Below, one piece after another: positions 38,875 to 51,700 of a stretch of DNA of 64,000 nt. How positions within the stretch are numbered: the stretch's first letter is position 1; every line of letters starts with the position of its first letter. Both the position numbers and the translations under genes were made by a program. The stretch is from the NCBI GenBank assembly GCA_963965975.1, contig OZ014411.1, positions 17,760,446 to 17,824,445 on the forward strand, written 5' to 3'. The DNA comes from Xestospongia bergquistia. Taxonomy: Eukaryota; Porifera; Demospongiae; Haplosclerida; Petrosiidae. The notes under the pieces are model-generated. The model had not been told where the DNA came from. It worked only from the letters and a program-made list of their open reading frames with translations, and did no database searches.

Positions 38875-41576
38875 TCAATTAATATTAACATAATCTGGTT
38901 TTATTGTAACAAGTTCATAAGATCTAATCTGTGTCATTGTTATCTGATATTGTTTAGTATCTTCATATGATATATTATGTTGTATAGTTATATCATCATC
39001 AATACCATTACGCTCTATAATATAATATAATTATATTATATTACATGTATACAAGATATACATACTTTGTATCTTCTTTATATAATAAACACCCACACAA
39101 ACAACACTAACAATACTAATTAGTATTATTAAGATACTAATGATGATCACAGTGATAACTATTATAACTAAAGAGAGAGAGGAGTTATATATAAATATTT
39201 AATTATATTATTAACATACTATGAAAACTCTGAGATCCAGGCATTGTTATTATATTAGTAGTTGATGGTATGACTATTGTAGAATAACTTTGTATAGTGG
39301 GAGCGGTATCTATATAATAAAATAATGATATATTATTATTATAATAATAACTGACATAGTTTTTTATGATATCACTCTATCTTACTTAAAGTAAATAGCC
39401 ATGGATCACTCTGTCCAACACTATTAATGAAGATAATAGAGAGAGTACAGAATTGATGTTGAGGAGCTAACAGAGTATCTGATATGTTCATAGAATATTC
39501 TACCAGATATGTTTTATTAAATATAACTACATCATCACATTGTATAGTGACTGTAGCATTCTCTGGAGCTTCAGATGAACATTCCAGAATAATCTATACT
39601 AACTATAGTAATCATGTAGTCACCACTATTGGATAGACTCACTGGTATATTAAACAACAACTTGACTTCATTATTTATATATGACAGAATAGTAAATGTG
39701 GTATTTTCTTTGGTAGATCTTGGAGCTAAAATGACATCATAAAATAAACACACATATTAGTTATTTTAACTAACCTCTTTGAAAAGAGAAGGCACTATTC
39801 TTATGTTCTTCTTCACCCAGTTCATTTAGACCATATATGGTATATGTATATCGATGATGAAATAATTTCTGATCTTCATACTTGTATTCATTTCCATTAA
39901 TAGATACATTTTGTAATAACATCTTCTTGACATCATCATATATCAGTAGTATATAATAAGATATCTGGACTCTACTGGATACATTAGGATGATCCTAACT
40001 GATAGTAATAGTAGTACAGTTGTCAAGTGACAAAAAGATATTGAGAAAATAAGTAAGAAAACCTGTCTCATACAAGAGATAATACACACACACACAACAT
40101 AACATGCGATATATAACTTACCAAATGGAAATACATTGATAGTATGTCCAGCTGGATTACTAAGAGCTACCTCAACAAGATATGTTCTCAAGTTAACAGG
40201 TCACATCATTAGATAATGTTTGTTGTAGAATATCAACTTGATATTTACTATAACATTAGTAGGATACTCACCAATACATAGACTACTGACCTAACAGAGA
40301 TAACATCATAACAAAGAAATATAAATTATTATAACTAACTATACTAACAAAACCTAATTACAATATATTATAATACTATTATATGTGTATATACAACTAT
40401 CAGTAGTATATATATATTATATAGTTATATTGTATGATAACTATATTGTGTAATATAATAATTTTTATATTAAACAAGACTACTTATTGTCCAGTTATAT
40501 TATATAGATACATTGTAAAAATTAATGTTATTGTAACAACTACTTTGTAATGATTACTATGAAAACAAGACTTCATGTTAATTACTCATTATATAATTTG
40601 TTGTTATTATTATTACAAAGCAACAGATTGTATAGTAAGTAATTTAAATGAATTCATAGCAATCCATTCATGTGAGCTACAAATTTGTTGCTAAAATAAT
40701 ATATTAATTTTTATAGTTAATATATACTAACATTTGTAATTATTCGAAATAAAACATTATCTTCATATACTGTTGGTATAACTGATACTGGGATAGTATG
40801 AGGAACTGAAATATAACAGAAATGTAGCATCACTGTATAACATAATATGTTACCTCTAGCAATTGCAATATAGTACATGACATTATTACTATCTCCTATA
40901 CCAGCTCCATTAATACCAGAGACATATACAGTAGTTAGATTACATGATCATCATTACTAGATCTCAGGATGTACTCAGTAGTATTAACTGTGTCTATAAG
41001 TGTTCCTTGATTATCATTGATGTTATATCCAGTGATAGGTACATTATCCAATGTATATGGTGCAGACCACATCAGTAACACACTAGATCCATTGAGAACT
41101 GTAGCAGTTAGATCTTTAACAGGAGCTAGTAAACCTACATCAATATATCATATTAATATGACATCTATAACATTAGCTGACCTTGTATTCTTAATACAGC
41201 AATATCACTGTATGCTTTCTCTGAATTAATAGCTCTACATGATATATTAGTATTATTGTTATCTTTAAAGGCTATAGCTGATAATATTCTTCTCTTTATA
41301 TCACCATTGAGGGTCTCTTGTGGTTGTTGATTAAATCCTCTGTTAACAACTTCTATATTAGCTGCTGTCATGTCATTCACTCTGACGACAATCAGTTCAG
41401 CAACAACTTCACAATAGAAATTGACTGTTGAATTGAGAGTAATATTGACTGACTGAGGATGAACAGCAATATCTATATAACAACAAATATAGATATATTA
41501 TAGTAGTAATGATAATCATTTTCAATATTATATACTTACCAACTGAATGGACCAGAGTTGATAGAATAACTATCAT
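38875..41576 (-). CDS. Ig/FN3 single-pass receptor, multi-exon, with frame breaks
   Basis: Exon 1 (41,576-41,540) gives a signal-peptide start, MIVILSTLVHSV. The next exon (to 41,472) is an Ig-like domain (VNITLNSTVNFYCEVV and NISCRAINSEKAYSDI). It is followed by an FN3 exon near 41,133-40,857 (PVKDLTATVLNGSSVLLMWS; PYTLDNVPITGYNI), further FN3-like exons, a Ser/Thr-rich stalk at 39,311-39,223, a membrane segment of about 25 Ile/Val residues at 39,167-39,066 and a short cytoplasmic tail. The tail ends RSYELVTIKPDYVNIN; YVNI fits the Y-x-N pattern bound by GRB2-type SH2 domains. No kinase domain is present. Frame changes of one base occur near 40,953, 40,198 and 39,586, each with domain sequence continuing on both sides. 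The ligand and exact family are unknown. Confidence 0.68.
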
Positions 41577-41932
41577 CACATGTCAGTATCAAATATAAGG
41601 TAGACATCATTATTGACTATAAATTGAGACTGATAATAATCAGATAATTTGTACTAATAAACAAATATTAACAGATTACTATATAACAAAGAGCTTCTTG
41701 TTTGTAAGTGAGATATAATGGTATGCAAATACACCTTAAATGTCTTCAAACTCTGGAGTTATTGACTACACAGACACATTGAGAAGATAATTCAACATCT
41801 ACTTTTAATATTTATAACATAATTTCATCTACTTGAAGGAAAAGAAGTATAAAGAACCTTAATATTTTTGATGTCAGTTAATAACAAGTATATTATAGTT
41901 ATAATGACATTATACTACTTACCAACTGTATT

Positions 41933-41978
41933 AACAAGAGTTAGTACAAGAGATATTAGTCAATATTATTAACAACAT
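41933..41978 (-). pseudogene. Duplicate signal-peptide exon upstream of the receptor
   Basis: The stretch reads ISLVLTLVNTV before a GTAAGT donor, matching the shape, the last codons and the splice phase of the receptor's first exon at 41,540-41,576. The nearest ATG (41,978) is one frame off. It looks like a partial tandem copy of the first exon, now broken. Confidence 0.4.
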
Positions 41979-41999
41979 TATAACAATATATTAGAACAG

Positions 42000-42770
42000 T
42001 TTAATCATAATTAGAACAAACCTTACAGCTTAGATTGCTCATTATATGAAGTCAGCATTGTTTATTGCCTACACTACAAATAGTGGGTGTGGATTCTAAT
42101 TTCTAATAGTCTATGTTTAATGTATTAATTGAACAAAAACCCTTATCTTATATGTATTAATATAACAATAGTCCCTATTTTATATAAGTGGTTTTCTTTT
42201 GACAATTTCTTTACAGTCATCACACAATAAAAGAATTTGATATAACTTTGGTTAGTATGGTACACTATTATATCAATTAAAGTATATATTCATCTCTATG
42301 TGGTTAACTAAACTTAAAGTAGACTATAATTTGTTTTGTATTACAGAACTAATCAAATTAACAACACTATAAACTAGTAATATTATATAATTATAGTATT
42401 TGAATATTGTTCACTTGTTATCATCGTATTTGGACTCCATCTACACTGTTTATAATGAGTTGATCCAGTAATATAGTGAATTAAAAATGGAAATCTTAAA
42501 ACATGGTCTGAAACTATTTAAGATCATTATATATACACACATGTACATGAGGTAACATAATGATAACATAAGTTATTACTTTTATCTCTTACTATTTATA
42601 ATTCAATAGGAAATTTGTCGTTATTTTTTAGAAAACAATCCAAGCAATATATTGTAGTATAAAATATACTGGAATTCTACAAAAAAAGCTAATATAGGTT
42701 TCCAATCACAACTAAGTCATTTTAACATATATATTCACTTGATCTAGAACTTGCCATTCACTTTTGAGAC
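42000..42770. other. AT-rich spacer without recognisable features
   Basis: No frame, RNA gene or repeat could be supported here. It lies between the receptor gene and the duplicated upstream region of copy 3. Confidence 0.45.
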
Positions 42771-42774
42771 AAAA

Positions 42775-44218
42775 TGATTCAAATACACTATAACTGTAAA
42801 CTGAACTTTATAAGGCTGATATGAGGCAATATTAATATTTTCAATAGATGGTGTATGTAATTAATATATAGTGAATTTTGTTGGTAAAAGATTAATTTTG
42901 TAAATTAGTTAATTTAAAAAATTAAAATTAATGATAGTTACATTTTTAGTGTTTTGCTGTCACACACAAGACAAGTGTATTAAAACTGTAGTTGTATAAT
43001 GAATTCAAACAGGTCTACCAGTTAGTTATCTTGAAACAATCACTATTGTAACCTAGCTCTGTTATAAAAGGTAGGATTTTTCTCATAACAGCATTCTGTG
43101 TGCTCTGGTAAATGTGATATCTTCTCACATTTTCAATCTGTACTTCATTAAAGTAGGTGTGGTTGTTTTGTCAAATTAAATCTTGTCAATATACAAATTG
43201 ATACAATTTCATCAAATATTCTAAGAGGTTTGACTATACATATATTATAATACACACTTACTTTACTAACAGAGACAATGCTTTTACACACTACACAGTG
43301 TTATCCTAGAATGAGCAGCTTAAATCTCTCAAAGAAAGGGCTCTCTACCAATGAATGTATCTTCTAAATACCTGTAACATTAATGAAGGAAGTTACAATA
43401 TGGATATAATTTGAGAGGGATAATAACAATGAAATATTTTGAAAAATGTATCTCATACCATGACAATGACTTCATGAACCCTTAACACTAGTAATGTACA
43501 ACAAAGCAGAGACTTTCGTCTGTTCCTTTGATATGTTATGATGAACAAGGCAAGACACTTAATACAATTTTAGCTACAACAGTGATACTTTTTTATTTCT
43601 TAAAAAAATGGTGGTCCTGTACGTGAAATTCAATTTTTATTGAAGAACTAAATTATTCCTACTTCCATATTCTATTTCAGAATGAAATTAATAGTCTAAT
43701 TAAGTGTAAAATATAGGTTTACAACTAACACTTAATTTTATGAATTTGGCTCACACATATGAAGTCAAGGATGGAATGGGTGTGGCATGCAGACTGCAGG
43801 TCTGGAGTCTGTGAGAATAGTTCTCACTTACTCCAACATTATTTAGTGTGTCAGTTAGTGTACAGTGAGATACCATTTATTCTATATGATAAATACTATT
43901 ATAATATACAAAAAAATATCCATAAGATCAGTTTTGTTTCAATCCTTACATGAATCCTCCCTTTACTTACACTAAGCCACTTGAAAATGGTCAAATACGT
44001 CCAAAATCATATATAGCATCTGAAAGACTACACTTATGGCAAAGAAACGTTCCGTTTTTTCAAACATCTTTCTCGCCATTCGAATACACTTTGAGCCACA
44101 CCTCTATATAGGTAGGACAGGATGTCCACTTCACTTGCTTTGCTGGCAGTCGCTGGCGAGAAAATTCTTTTTAAGTAAACTAAGGTCTATGTTACACTGC
44201 CACTACTGTTAGAATATC
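42775..44218 (+). promoter_or_regulatory. Duplicated 5' region and promoter of copy 3
   Basis: This is the counterpart of 1-1,326 and is collinear with it (for example AAATACACTATAACTGTA at the left edge and GGTCTATGTTACACTGCCAC just before the start codon). CTCTATATAGG near 44,102 is a possible TATA element about 115 nt upstream of the ATG. The TATAAAG box of copy 1 is replaced by TTTTAAG. The frames inside it are chance frames. Confidence 0.55.
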
Positions 44219-44277
44219 ATGGCTGAAGCAACTACTATGATAGAAGAGACTGCTGAAGGTAATTAACAATTGATAAA

Positions 44278-44500
44278 TATGGGTGGAGACAGCTACTGAA
44301 AAGTAGGGGGGGGGGGCAAGTGCTTAGTGAAGAATCAGATAGATGTAAATGAAAATCTTATTTAAACAAAAATTACCAAAGTATTTAACCTGTTCATTTG
44401 TAGCATAAATGAATCTTTTGCAATGGATGTTCTTAAGTCTATCACACAGTCAGGTGGCAGAGCCACCCCCTGCCCCCCCCCCCCCTAGTTATCCACCATA
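44278..44500. mobile_element. 223-bp MITE with target-site duplication in the copy 3 intron
   Basis: The element starts TATGGGTGGAGA and ends TTATCCACCATA, near-perfect inverted ends, and is flanked by the direct repeat GATAAA (44,272-44,277 and 44,501-44,506). Copy 1 has the uninterrupted site near 1,377 (CAATTGGTAAACTAGAG). Inside, an 11-G run at 44,306-44,316 faces a 13-C run at 44,473-44,485, extending the inverted symmetry. It has no coding capacity. The filled and empty sites date the insertion after the copy 1/copy 3 split. Confidence 0.75.
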
Positions 44501-44556
44501 GATAAACTAGAAATGAGTAGAATCAGTGAGCAAAGGCAATTGTATGGAGAGTCATG

Positions 44557-44888
44557 CCTGGTTTACTTGTTCTATTTAATACAATAGTATGGTTTCGCTT
44601 ATTGATGCCGTAATTCTGATTAAACAAATATTGCAAATTTACAAATTACAAGAGCTGCAGGAACAAAAGTAAGGAAGCCGAGTTATATTTCGCAATTTGT
44701 AATAACTAAAATCTTGTACCCCCACCCTAACTGGAAACACGTCACTTCGCTTCATTCTGAGACGGCTCACAGTGCTTGCACTCTTTACTTATATTACAAT
44801 GAAAATCTCAAAAATTTATAGTAATTAGAATTACGGTATCCGTAGAGGAAACCATACTATTTAAAAAAATTAGAGTAGGCAAACCTGG
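44557..44888. repeat. Second MITE-like inverted-repeat element in the copy 3 intron
   Basis: The left end CCTGGTTTACTTGTTCTATT and the reverse complement of the right end (CCAGGTTTGCCTACTCTAAT) pair over about 40 nt, both running into AATAGTATGGTTTC. The length is about 330 bp, non-coding. Interior similarity to 2,430-2,510 suggests a shared ancestor with the copy 1 intronic element. Confidence 0.6.
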
Positions 44889-45036
44889 ACGATATTGTAT
44901 GGAAGTCAAGGACAGACATTCCTTTCCTATTTCCTCCGTACACCTTCACATATTTGAAAATTCCAAATAACGACCCGTTCTGTATGGAAGCCAAGAGCAG
45001 ACATTACAATATACAACCAGAAAAAAGTCACATTTG

Positions 45037-45590
45037 GATTACATTTCAGTCACCATTTTATTGTGTTTTAGTGCAGGTTTGAATGGAGAAACATTCATGT
45101 ATTTGAGATTTCCTACTTTTGATATAATACCATTCATTCCTATTTAAAAATAGTAAAAATAGTATCATTCTTGACACTGTATAAAGAATGTGACATTGAA
45201 TTGAGTGAGGAGACTCTGAATGCATACCTTCCACTCTAATTCTTTATAAAATCAAACATTACTGGTATTTGACATTACGTTTAAGCTAGTGTAGTTAGAT
45301 TACCACAAGCAACTAGAGTAAAAAGATGAGCAGAACTGAAGTTGAAGTTTATGTAGTAGTGACATCAGAAGTGTAAGTAGATCTTATATAGTCAACTGTA
45401 GCTCCTTACTTGAGTTAGCTTTTCATGTACTTTTTACAATATTGAAATGTCAAGAAATGATACTTTTTCACTTTTTAAATAGGAATAAACAATACTATAT
45501 CCAAAGGAGGTAATTTCAAAAAATGAATGTTTCTCTATTCAAACGTATACTAAAACACAAGAAAATATTGTATGAAATGTGCTCTGGATG
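45037..45590. repeat. Intronic fold-back element, copy 3
   Basis: Counterpart of the elements at 2,670 and 8,468: left arm from ACATTTCAGTCACCATTTTA, right arm ending TATGAAATGTGCTC, arms of more than 150 nt around a loop. It is nearly identical in layout to the copy 2 element. Confidence 0.7.
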
Positions 45591-46869
45591 TAATAATAGT
45601 TAATTGTATAGTTTAATTCTTATGATAAACTAGGCTTTTGGTTACCTTCCAAGATGGTGTCTATGACACCAGGCATGTGTGAAGCATTACAGAAACAGGT
45701 GTGGCAGCATGGGATCTCTTATATAACATCACAATTTTATCTTCTTTATATAATACAGAACAATATTCACAATATTATTATAAGAGTACAGAAGGTCTTC
45801 ATAAGCCATCTGAAATTTACGATCACTTTGCTGTTATCGCAGATGTTTCAACACCAGACAAGGAAGTAAATATTCTTGGTAAATGGCTTGTTTTTAAACA
45901 CTTTGATGAAATTGATGACACCTGGGAAAAGATTCGAATTTCTGTTGTGACTGATAACCTACAAGGCTGTGTACGTGCTGACTGCACCACTATGAAATAT
46001 GATCCTACACAGGAAGGTCCTGGACCCAGTACTACAGGTGTCATATGTGTTTATACAGAAGAGCACGATATGGATACAATTGGTTTCAAACTAATTGACA
46101 TAGTACAACAGGATATCAAGTACAAAACTGAGAGTGACAGTTTGGCAGAGAAAATATGTGCACACAGGTTGTGGAAAAGTTACCATCAAAACAATTTTCT
46201 GGAACAATGGGAGACCATCTTTTGTATGTGAGGATAAACCATGCTATGGAACATCCAGATACAAGGAGGATATATGGCATCGCAATGTTGTTGAGGCTCC
46301 TAAAGAGTTTGTTTCACAAGAAATCTTTGGAAGGTGGATTCTAGAGCTGGAAAATAAAGACCTGACTCCATCATGGCACTTTTTAAAGGACAAGATTGAA
46401 TGTAAGACTAATAATTTTGGAGTTGCTAGAATGGTGTGTCCACCAAAAAGAAACTATTATTCAGCAGAAGAGAAAGCTGTTTTTCTGTTGTATGTGTCCA
46501 AGAGATGGAAAGATTCAGTTGGTTTTAAATTAATTGAGTTGTTGAAAACAGATATAGTATTTGAACAAAAAAGGAGAAGTGATTCTGATGACAGGAGATC
46601 TCATCGTTATGAGACTCTATACTGGAACAATGGTGAACCAGCTTATGAGATTGTAAAACGACCTGGAATCACCAAAAATTGGAGGACTGGAGAAAATATG
46701 TAATATCCTGTATTTTCTGTATTAGTAGTAATTATATTTTTATTATTAAAATAATTATACACAATGTATACTACTGCAGTTATTCAATTATGTAACAGTA
46801 ATAACTCTTATAAAGATGACATTGAATTTCTTATAAATAGTGGATTGTGTTATCATTCACTACTATTAA

Positions 46870-46989
46870 TTTTAGCAATCTGCAAGTCTGGATAATTAAG
46901 TAAATGTCCTTGTACTTCCTTGATAATGAAGTTGTTACTGCTATAGTTTTGATTTATGACTGTTTTAATCTTGTTCAAAATTTAGCCAT
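46870..46989 (-). pseudogene. Second 5' remnant of the ankyrin-JmjC gene
   Basis: From an ATG at 46,989 the minus strand reads ATGGCTAAATTTTGAACAAG, aligning with the intact start at 52,364 (ATGGCTAAATCTCAAACAAG) but with a stop at codon 5. The similarity continues through AGTCATAAATCAAAA and then fades. It lies 3' of copy 3 exactly as the fragment at 4,468 lies 3' of copy 1, so it belongs to the duplicated unit. Confidence 0.6.
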
Positions 46990-47280
46990 CATTAAGGCAG
47001 AATGTTCCTTCCTATATACATCAAATCAAAGATTTTTTAGATTTAGATTAAAAAAGAAAGAAGCCTTCTTCACCTAGAAAAATTATCATTTGGAATGAAT
47101 ACATTAAATAGTGTCATCTATAATCCTTATATTCCTTTATTGAGATGATCTTCAGAAATATTTTAAATTGTATAGTATTTTAACAAATAGTTTATTAACA
47201 ATTTTGCCTCACACACAAAGCATGACATTCAGTCCTAAATAACATTGTTTTAGATCATGTGTAAACTGATGTTATACAAC

Positions 47281-47830
47281 TATCATTCAGCTTGTTAAGA
47301 CAGCAGAACAGAATATTAAATACAAACCTGAACATTACTCTTTGGCCAAGAAGTATGTGATGAAAAACCATCTTTTGATTATCAAGGTCAGTTTTGTTTT
47401 GAAGCACCTGATATCATGATTCATGGGATCTTAATGTGGTAAAACCTCCAAAGAAATTTGCTATTGAAGAAGTTATTGGTAAGTGGATTATCCATTATAA
47501 TAATAAAGATCTAATTCACTTTTTCCACTTCTTAAAGGTAAAGATTGAATCTGACACTGAATATTTTGGAGTTATCAAAATGGTATGGTCCTTCAAAAGT
47601 CGATCATTAATCAGCAGAAGAGAAATCTGCTTTTGAATTTTATGTTAGCAGAAATTGGAAAGATGTCATGCATCAAAAATTGGTCAAAATCGTTTTGACA
47701 GATATATCTTTTGAACGAAAGTTGAAATGGAGTACTGCAAGTTAAGCATAAATTGCATCCTTCTGACTAATGGCAAACCAGGTTATATCAACATCCTTAA
47801 ACAACAAAGAAATGCCAAGTAGTGCTGTGC
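47281..47830 (+). pseudogene. Diverged partial DUF1917-like copy
   Basis: Pieces align with the family in order: AEQNIKYKPEHYSLAKKY (end of domain 1), PPKKFAIEEVIGKWIIHYNN, HFFHFLKVKIESDTEYFGV and FYVSRNWKDVMHQKL (domain 2). Stops and frame changes separate them, and the first half of domain 1 was not found. It is more diverged than copies 1-4 and represents an older duplicate. Confidence 0.65.
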
Positions 47831-47929
47831 ACAGAGATATAGAAAATTAAAAGAATGTATTATATTATGTATACAAACTTCAAGTACTGTATTTGTAGCT
47901 TCATGAAGTTTATTGCTATAATTGTAAAT

Positions 47930-48160
47930 ACCAATATCACTGTAAAACTGTTTGGTTGATTTAACCAATATATGGTTATACAACTTACATGATGCAAACT
48001 GAAAGTAAACATAAGTTTTGACTAATATTGTCCTACAGAATTGATTGTTTATAATAAAAATGTTTTTATTCTAACATTTTGTAAACAGTTTGCATTATGA
48101 AATCTGTATAACTATATATTGGTTAAATCAATCAATCAGTTTTTACAGTGTATATCAATT
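47930..48160. repeat. Fold-back MITE with arms of about 64 nt
   Basis: The left arm 47,938-48,001 (CACTGTAAAACTG, then GATTTAACCAATATATGGTT, to GATGCAAACTG) is the imperfect reverse complement of the right arm 48,088-48,152. The loop is about 85 nt. It is non-coding and unrelated in sequence to the intronic fold-backs. No target-site duplication was resolved. Confidence 0.65.
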
Positions 48161-48741
48161 AATAAAGTGAAATGGGATTGACTGTTTACATAAGCAGTCA
48201 ATCTGATAGACTGTAGTACATTTTATATGCAACCAGTAAAAATATACATTCTAACTCCGTAGACCTAATATTATTGTACTTCAATTGAAGGGCTTTGTTA
48301 TCAATTGTCATCAAAAACGTTTGTAAATGTTTGATCACAATGATCCCTTAACCCTATTGTCCACATAATACCCTTGCAATGAGACACCTAGATCTACATT
48401 CAACACCAATGATATAGTCATGGATACAAAGTTAAACTATCTACAAACCCAACATGAGAATTTTCGTTAAAATATCTTGTTTTGAAGTTAGGGCAAATTT
48501 TACTTACCTTGAGAGTCCAACATTTTTGCCAACAGTTGTAGCAGTAGGTAGATAGATCTAGAAGGAGCTGTTGTAACACTAAGTCTACAAAGGGTGTGGA
48601 TTAACAAAAACACATAGAACTGCCATTTGACTGTGACTGTCACTGCCACACCCATATAGTTAAACATACACTGCAACGCTTATAATTTTAACATCAACCA
48701 TCAATAAATAAAGAAACCTTCATATATACAACAAGTGTCTA

Positions 48742-51700
48742 TTATGTAAACTCAATAGCAATACCAACAGAATCTTCAATGTTAATCACAGCATGACCCC
48801 AATTCTCTGGAATGTATATACTCTCTCCAGGAAACTGTAGATACTGCATACAAGTATTGTTTAACTGAGACATCTAATATAAAATGACAACACAGTTACT
48901 AAGTTTATGTATGGTTAGAGTCAAATGCTTACTTTATTTGTTAATTGACTGATATGCTGAAAAGAGAAGTATGCTTTACTCGGTTGCCAGAAGTACCACA
49001 TTTTCAATCCATATATCAGTACATTGAGTGCTTTGCCATGGAAATGAGGAGGAGAGCCTGAATTCTTTGGACCAAGAATGAACTGCTTTAAATAAATTGA
49101 CCTATTAGTTAGAAACCTAGGAATAATGATATCATTTAAGAGGTTAGTCTGCTTCTCAAAAATCTGTCCATCAAAAAGATAGAGAGGTGTGTCTGTAGTA
49201 TTAGCAAAACTGTCAACATAGTCACTTAATGTCATGGATAGTGTTTCTGTTCTTTGAAAATATAGTTCTTCATATGGTATTCTTGATACTTTAATTTTAA
49301 GAGATCCATACCTAAAAAAATTAAGAATAAAAAATGTTCATATGCTATTTACATTGAGCACAAACTAAAAATACTAGCACCATAGCTGTCATTGGAGAAT
49401 CACTAATTTTTACTAAGAAGTTGGAAAGTATTGGACCTTCTGTCAATTAGAGTGCAAAGCACCTAGTAGACACACTAAAAGGCAAAGCTTTTGTCCCTTT
49501 GTTTGAAGAGAAATGCTGAGTCATCATCAATAATCATCTTGCACATCACGTGAGATTACGTCACTTGAGGAGGTCTCTGGATAAGCAGCAGCGAGGTTAA
49601 GCACTTTAGTGCATTTCATTCTTTCTGTACTTAATAATCAAACTTGAGAATTGTGACCATAAAACTCAAAATAGTTATAGTCTTGGTAATATAAGACACT
49701 AACTGCATCAAATATTCCATTACTGTAAAAGGCCTGGTTCCAAAATGTTTTAGAGATTCCAAGGGAATTGTTTCAATGTGATTGATGGAAGCTTTTCTTT
49801 CAGTTATGTCTTTAAAAGAAGATATAGTATTTTATCTGTGTTTTAAATGAAGAATACAAACTCAAGGAAACGTAAATCTTTTGAGGGACAGCATTTTGCA
49901 AAATTAAAAAGCATCTGTCATGTCTCTTGTCCACATATACATTGTCCCTTTGCATGCCATTTGCTAGATAAAATACTCACACAGATGTAAAAATTTGATG
50001 CTAAAGATATAGCAATAGTATAGTATAGAGATTAGAACCTTATAGCTTTGTATAATGTGATATTACTGCAGTACAGCAACAGTATATACATCAACATTAT
50101 TTCTATCCACAAATTGTAATTGTTATCAACATTTCTCTACATGCACTGTATAAATTTTAAATAGAATACCTTTGTATTAATTGGTCCTTTGTCCAGTGCT
50201 GTAAAGCAGGCCAGTCATTAGCAACATCTTGTAATACAATAGGAACATGGTGTTTTTCCACTGTCATCAGAAACTGCTCTGAATTGATGTTGCTTGCTTG
50301 CACAGTTACCATATGAGAACAAGTTAAGTTACTTATATCATAGTCTGATGATGATGTCCATCCACTGACTGACTGATACCATGATAACAGATTAAACTTG
50401 CTTTTTGAGTATACTGCACAGTTAGATGATAAAGTTGTACATATTGGGTTACTGTTCTTGTATTGCAAACCATTAACTTTAGACAACATATCTACTATTG
50501 AATCATGACCAGCCATAAAGGCTAAATCAATTGGCAATAGTTCCATGTTATTTCTCTTGTTAATGGGTAATCCTTTATTTAGTAGAAACTCCACTGCTGA
50601 GTTTCTACCAGCATAACTAGCCACATGTAGTAAGTTATTACCATGTATATCAGTTAGGCTTGATAGATCTAAGTGTGAATGAAAATGATCCACTAGTAAC
50701 TCCAAGTCTTTGTGTGATACTACACTATTTAAAGATGATAATGATAATTCTCCTGTAGGTAATATAGGAATCTAGAAAGTTAAAAGAACAAGAATCACAG
50801 TTAGTTTCCTTATTCAAATTTGATACTGCATCTCTATGGGTATCAATATAAATTAAAATAGTAGTAATATATTTTTATAGGAACTCTTAAGTAGGTAAAC
50901 ATAGTATACAAATATTATAACTGATAACCACAATACATATTAATAAAGCTTGTAATCATACAGGATAATTTGGTAGCCCCACTTGCTCACTTTAGAGGCA
51001 ATAAGAAAGCAAAAAGAAGCATAATTCAGTGTAGTAGAGTGCATGGGGAGGATAAAGAGGTTATATTCAAGTCACAAGAGGTTGTTCAAAATTCAAGGAC
51101 ACACACATATTTCATGTTCTTATGGAATCCAGATAATCTTTTTGAGTGGGTGTGACAATAAGACAATGGACTAACAATACAATAAAAAGTTGTGATTCTA
51201 CAGAGCTCATTGTAAGAAGAGCTATGATATGAAAAAGAAACAATATGTGTGTATTATTTAATTGTAATAGATAACTTTCTGGACCTAGAAAATCACTAAT
51301 CAGGAAACATATAAATAATAAATAATACCTTTTCTACATCAATCAATCTGTATTATCTATCGTAAGTAAAACATAAATTCACATACCTTCCTTGACAGTC
51401 CTAATATTTTCATTACATTATCAGCAGGTTTATGCATTGTTCCATTTGTTGATATAAGCTTAGAATAAAATCGAGCAAATCCTGATGCCTTTGACCTCAC
51501 TATAGCATGAAGGGCAGTTTCTCCTGAGCTATCTAGCTGTGTAATACATATTAAAGAGTCTTCTATTGACATGGCATTAAGAAGAATTGGAAGCACAAGT
51601 AGATTACGATAGTGGACAGCATAGTAGAGGGGACATCCATAGCTAATGTCAACCTGAACATCAGCGATGAGGTATGATATAATATCCTAAAAATAAAATA

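Larger units (their letters stand above)
44219..46703 (+). pseudogene. DUF1917-like copy 3, one frameshift
   Basis: Exon 1 at 44,219-44,258 (MAEATTMIEETAE plus one base; donor GTAATT) and exon 2 from 45,759 (acceptor TAATACAG) splice in the same phase as copy 1. Both domains are complete (GKWLVFKHFDEIDDTW; VICVYTEEHDMDTIGF; GRWILELENKDL). The only break seen is one extra A near 46,149 (GCAGAGAAAATATG against GCAGGAAAATATG), which ends the first frame at 46,231; the correct frame then runs to the normal stop at 46,703. If that base is a sequence error, the gene would be functional, with about 327 residues like copy 1. The intron is about 1.5 kb and contains three separate mobile-element insertions. 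Confidence 0.75.

Noticed and set aside
50970..51155. 61-codon plus-strand frame inside a JmjC-gene intron
   Set aside because: No motif or splice context, and it lies antisense within an intron; treated as chance.
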